Part shown: one piece after another, positions 61,658-64,000 of the stretch
Layout of the letters: every line of letters begins with the position of its first letter
Position numbering within the stretch: the first letter of the stretch is position 1
Source of the DNA: Rhizobium sp. ASV20
GTDB taxonomy: Bacteria; Pseudomonadota; Alphaproteobacteria; Rhizobiales; Rhizobiaceae
DNA: 64,000 nt
Direction: 5' to 3'
NCBI RefSeq assembly: GCF_016429015.1
Contig: NZ_JAELTU010000016.1
Location: 1 to 64,000, forward strand
Made by a program: the position numbers and the translations under genes
The notes under the pieces: model-generated
Database searches by the model: none
What the model was told of the DNA's origin: nothing
What the model saw: only the letters and a program-made list of their open reading frames with translations

Positions 61658-62365
61658 GTGGACGCTTTGCAAGCGGGAGGAGACAGGGCGCAGGTTGAGC
61701 TTCACTGCCTGCAGGTGCGCGATGGATTTCGTGTCCCGGACCGAATATTGAGCGAACACGAACAACAGCGCGCAGCCGCGTTTCGTTCGACCGAAGCACG
61801 GCACCTCTTCACGGCGGGGCGGTTTCTCTGCCGTCATGTCCTCGGGAACCGGCTCGGCTACACGCCTCAAACACTGTCCATTGCCATGACGCCGTCAGGC
61901 AGACCGCACCTGACCGACCATCCCGATATCGACTTCAATCTCTCCCACACGCGAGATCGAGTGGCGCTTGCAATCCATTACGGCGGCCGTATCGGCATCG
62001 ATATCGAGCGACTGGATGCATTTTCGGAGCAGGCGGCGCTCGAAATCATGCCGATGATCCTTTCCGAAGACGAGCTCAATCAAGTAAACCAGTTAGAGCC
62101 GCGATCTCACCGCGACATCTTTCTGGCTTGCTGGGTCAAGAAAGAGGCGGCGCTCAAATGTCTAGGAATGGGCTTCCGCATCAACCCGCAGAGCGTGACA
62201 TTTGCACTCGACAATACAACTTATGGTGAATATCTCCAGACGCCAGAAGGAGTGATTTTCACCCGCTCAGGTCGGTTCGGCGATGTGGAAACCGGCATTT
62301 TTGCATGGTCTATCGCGACATCAACGCCGGTCCCGCAACCGATCTGGCATCATCACACGGTGTGA
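61658..62365 (+). CDS. vbsP: 4'-phosphopantetheinyl transferase (VbsP-like)
   Basis: A 235-residue Sfp-type enzyme. Its marks are GIDIERLDAF near residue 107 (magnesium ligands) and CWVKKEAALKCLG near 160 (WxxKEA). FNLSHTRDRVALAI precedes them. It would load phosphopantetheine onto the carrier domain of the NRPS. The GTG at 61658 lies one base after the monooxygenase stop codon; an ATG start would need a much shorter protein. Placement confirms its role in this pathway. Confidence 0.85.
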   Translation: MDALQAGGDRAQVELHCLQVRDGFRVPDRILSEHEQQRAAAFRSTEARHLFTAGRFLCRHVLGNRLGYTPQTLSIAMTPSGRPHLTDHPDIDFNLSHTRDRVALAIHYGGRIGIDIERLDAFSEQAALEIMPMILSEDELNQVNQLEPRSHRDIFLACWVKKEAALKCLGMGFRINPQSVTFALDNTTYGEYLQTPEGVIFTRSGRFGDVETGIFAWSIATSTPVPQPIWHHHTV

Positions 62366-62457
62366 AATTCTCTCCGGAGATTCCTTTGAAATTTAAAGTA
62401 AAATCATAGCGATAGGCCATGAATTAGAAGATGCAGAAATTTTCCAATCCTCTATCT

Positions 62458-62472
62458 TGACTCAGATAATCA
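62458..62472. promoter_or_regulatory. IRO box (RirA-type iron-responsive operator) before the ECF sigma gene
   Basis: TGA-CTCAGATAA-TCA fits the TGA-N9-TCA consensus of RirA boxes. It overlaps CTTGAC (62456-62461), a good rhizobial -35 hexamer; TATAGG lies 16 bp further as a possible -10. Iron-bound RirA would thus block transcription of the sigma gene. The start codon is at 62545. Confidence 0.6.
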
Positions 62473-62544
62473 TGTTTTATAGGGTCCCCTTTCAAAAAGA
62501 GGGGCACACCGGAATGCAACTTCGGATTTCAGCGAGAGCCCGAC

Positions 62545-63135
62545 ATGATTGCCAACCATTCGCCGTCGACGTCCAATGAGCAACTTCAAGCCGCACTTCA
62601 TGCCTATCCGAAGCTTCTTTCCGTCGCGCGCAGGGTCACGGGCTGCATGACGTTGGCCGAAGATGTCGTGCAGGAAGTTCTGTTGCAACTGGTCTCCAAG
62701 CCGCTGCGGGAAGACATAGAAGCACCCACACCCTATGTGATGCGCATGGTGCGCAACCTGGCGACCGACCACATGCGGCGTCTTCAATATGAACGCGGCC
62801 TGTTCGTCGGCGAGGAGGTCGGCGGCAATACCTCAGCCTACGGAAGCCCTGAAGAGCATCTTCACGAGGCAGAGGCTTACAAGGCCTTCCGCTGCACGGT
62901 CGAAGCCATGCCCGCCAGAACCCGGAAGTTCTACGAGGAGCATTATTTCGACGACGTCCCCCAGAATATCATCGCCCGGGAGGCCGGCGTGTCCTGTGCG
63001 CTTGTCTGCGGCCTTCTTCGTGAAGCCCATTCGCGCTGCCTCGCCGCGATCTCGCTCGAAGCGTCTCAGGATTATGCTGACGCCCGCGATCGGAGAGGCA
63101 ACCGGCCCGCACGTGTTCGGGAGATGCGTGCGTGA
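62545..63135 (+). CDS. rpoI: Iron-type ECF sigma factor (RpoI-like)
   Basis: A 196-residue ECF sigma factor. Region 2 (residues about 20-85) has AEDVVQEVLLQLVSKPL and YVMRMVRNLATDHMRR; region 4 (about 115-165) has FYEEHYFDDVPQNIIAREAGVSCALVCGLLREAHSRCL. It resembles the PvdS/FecI/RpoI class that drives siderophore genes. There is no anti-sigma gene beside it, as with RpoI. An IRO box precedes it, so low iron would raise the sigma factor and then the siderophore genes. The ABC gene follows with a GTGA overlap. The symbol is by analogy. Confidence 0.85.
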   Translation: MIANHSPSTSNEQLQAALHAYPKLLSVARRVTGCMTLAEDVVQEVLLQLVSKPLREDIEAPTPYVMRMVRNLATDHMRRLQYERGLFVGEEVGGNTSAYGSPEEHLHEAEAYKAFRCTVEAMPARTRKFYEEHYFDDVPQNIIAREAGVSCALVCGLLREAHSRCLAAISLEASQDYADARDRRGNRPARVREMRA

Positions 63136-64000
63136 AGAAGGCGCTCCCTGCGCGGGATCCCGCCGAGACGACCATCAGCATGTCAGGAAGCGAAAACGCT
63201 TCCGCAGGAACGAAGATGAAAGACGAAACGCCAACCGGGAACGCCCAGCAGCACGCTGCGGTTTTTACAACCGAAGCCGTAAGCTTCGCGGTCGACGGCA
63301 AGACTATTCTTCACCCGCTCGATATCAGCTTCAATGCCGGCGAAATTTCCGGCCTGATCGGCCATAACGGCTCCGGCAAGTCCACGTTGATCAAGTTGCT
63401 GGCCCGGCAAATTCAGCCGAGCGGCGGGCGTATCCTGTTCGATGGCATTGCTGCCGGTTCGTATGACATACGCGCTTTCGCGCGCGCCGTGGCCTACCTG
63501 CCGCAAGACACTTCGTCGGCCGGAGGCATGACCGTCAAGGAGCTGGTCGCCTGTGGACGCTATCCATGGCACGGGGCGCTCGGGCGCTTCACCGATCTCG
63601 ACCGCGAAAAGGTAGAGACTGCGATGAAACTGACGCATGTCGATACCTTGGCGGCCCGGATGGTGGAGACGCTCTCCGGTGGTGAACGCCAAAGGGTCTG
63701 GATCGCCATGCTCGTTGCCCAGGACAGCCGTTGTCTGCTCCTCGATGAACCGACATCGGCACTCGATATTGCCCACCAGATGGAAGTTCTCGGGCTCGTG
63801 CGGGAGCTATGCCGGACGAAGGACCTGAGTGCCATCCTCGTCCTGCACGACATCAACATCGCCGCGCATTTCTGCGATCACCTGCATGCGCTGAAGCAGG
63901 GACATCTGATTGCCAAGGGTCCTTCACAAAGCCTCTTGGAGGAAGAGACTTTGCATACGATCTACGGCGCCAATATGGGCGTCACCGCGCATCCCGTGCA
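63132..64000 (+). CDS. Iron-siderophore ABC transporter ATP-binding protein (FhuC type), truncated by window end
   Basis: About 290 codons are present; the gene runs off the right edge near its natural end. The ATPase has Walker A GHNGSGKSTLIKLL, the Q-loop YLPQDT, the signature ETLSGGERQRVWIAMLVAQD and Walker B CLLLDEPTSALD. DLSAILVLHDINIAAHFCDH is typical of FhuC/FepC iron-chelate ATPases. The GTG at 63132 overlaps the sigma gene stop codon and has CGGGAG upstream; ATG 63180 or 63216 would give shorter N-termini. It probably energises import of the siderophore made by the adjacent genes. Confidence 0.85.
   Translation, partial: MKKALPARDPAETTISMSGSENASAGTKMKDETPTGNAQQHAAVFTTEAVSFAVDGKTILHPLDISFNAGEISGLIGHNGSGKSTLIKLLARQIQPSGGRILFDGIAAGSYDIRAFARAVAYLPQDTSSAGGMTVKELVACGRYPWHGALGRFTDLDREKVETAMKLTHVDTLAARMVETLSGGERQRVWIAMLVAQDSRCLLLDEPTSALDIAHQMEVLGLVRELCRTKDLSAILVLHDINIAAHFCDHLHALKQGHLIAKGPSQSLLEEETLHTIYGANMGVTAHPV

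Noticed and set aside
1..64000. tRNA or rRNA genes, CRISPR arrays, insertion sequences, attachment sites
   Set aside because: None recognised: no transposase motifs, no regularly spaced repeats, no clover-leaf-like sequence noticed. A dedicated scan would be needed to exclude a tRNA fully.

Overview
The window looks like a piece of a Rhizobiaceae genome, most likely Rhizobium or a close relative. GC content is high, genes are tightly packed with many ATGA-type overlaps, and the gene content is typically rhizobial: a rhizopine-type catabolic set, DUF995 proteins in a surface-polysaccharide operon, a vicibactin-like siderophore locus with a RirA-type iron box, and many ABC, LacI, RpiR and LysR catabolic modules. 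The mix of catabolic and surface functions fits an accessory replicon or genomic accessory region, but this is inference. I saw no rRNA, tRNA, CRISPR array or insertion sequence.

Layout. (1) 1-6.4 kb: a rhizopine (moc)-like cluster. It has a sugar isomerase/epimerase with a glutathione-dependent formaldehyde dehydrogenase downstream, a divergent sugar-binding protein, a di-iron membrane oxygenase, a LacI regulator, and a Rieske ferredoxin/ferredoxin reductase pair. (2) 6.5-12.9 kb: a GNAT enzyme, a chemoreceptor, a glutathione transferase, a secreted protein and a class V aminotransferase. (3) 13.3-20.0 kb: a six-gene signalling operon. It encodes a GGDEF-EAL protein, a kinase-like protein, a STAS-like/methyltransferase fusion, a membrane PP2C (SpoIIE-type) phosphatase, a second kinase-like protein and a STAS protein. 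It resembles the Pseudomonas SiaABCD and cyanobacterial Slr1658/Slr1659 partner switches, but with a duplicated kinase/STAS pair. (4) 20.5-26.6 kb: a surface polysaccharide operon (UDP-xylose synthase, UDP-sugar 4-epimerase, cellulose-synthase-like glycosyltransferase, DUF995, GH26, DUF995) like the c-di-GMP-controlled arabinose-polysaccharide operon of Sinorhizobium meliloti. An AraC-type regulator lies downstream.

(5) 28.8-38.2 kb: small metabolic units with their regulators. These are an old-yellow-enzyme gene divergent from merR, with a clear MerR-type promoter; a hydrolase-marR pair with a 20-bp palindrome; a threonine dehydratase-like enzyme; a BASS transporter; and an amine/amino-acid oxidase with a LysR regulator and an ornithine-cyclodeaminase-family enzyme. 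(6) 38.4-50.1 kb: ten genes on the minus strand. They encode a complete peptide ABC importer, an MlrC-type metallopeptidase, an ornithine-cyclodeaminase-family enzyme, a DadA-like oxidase, a beta-lactamase-fold serine hydrolase (the MlrB family type) and an RpiR regulator. I read this as import and breakdown of peptides containing D-residues. (7) 50.7-54.7 kb: two small hypothetical proteins, an NCS1 permease and a cystathionine beta-lyase. (8) 54.8-64 kb: a hydroxamate siderophore locus (acyltransferase, single-module NRPS with thioesterase, ornithine N-monooxygenase, phosphopantetheinyl transferase), then an iron-type ECF sigma gene behind an IRO box and a truncated FhuC-type ATPase.

The most unusual part is the 13.3-26.6 kb block, where a rearranged partner switch that includes a methyltransferase sits between a c-di-GMP enzyme and a polysaccharide operon of a type known to respond to c-di-GMP.
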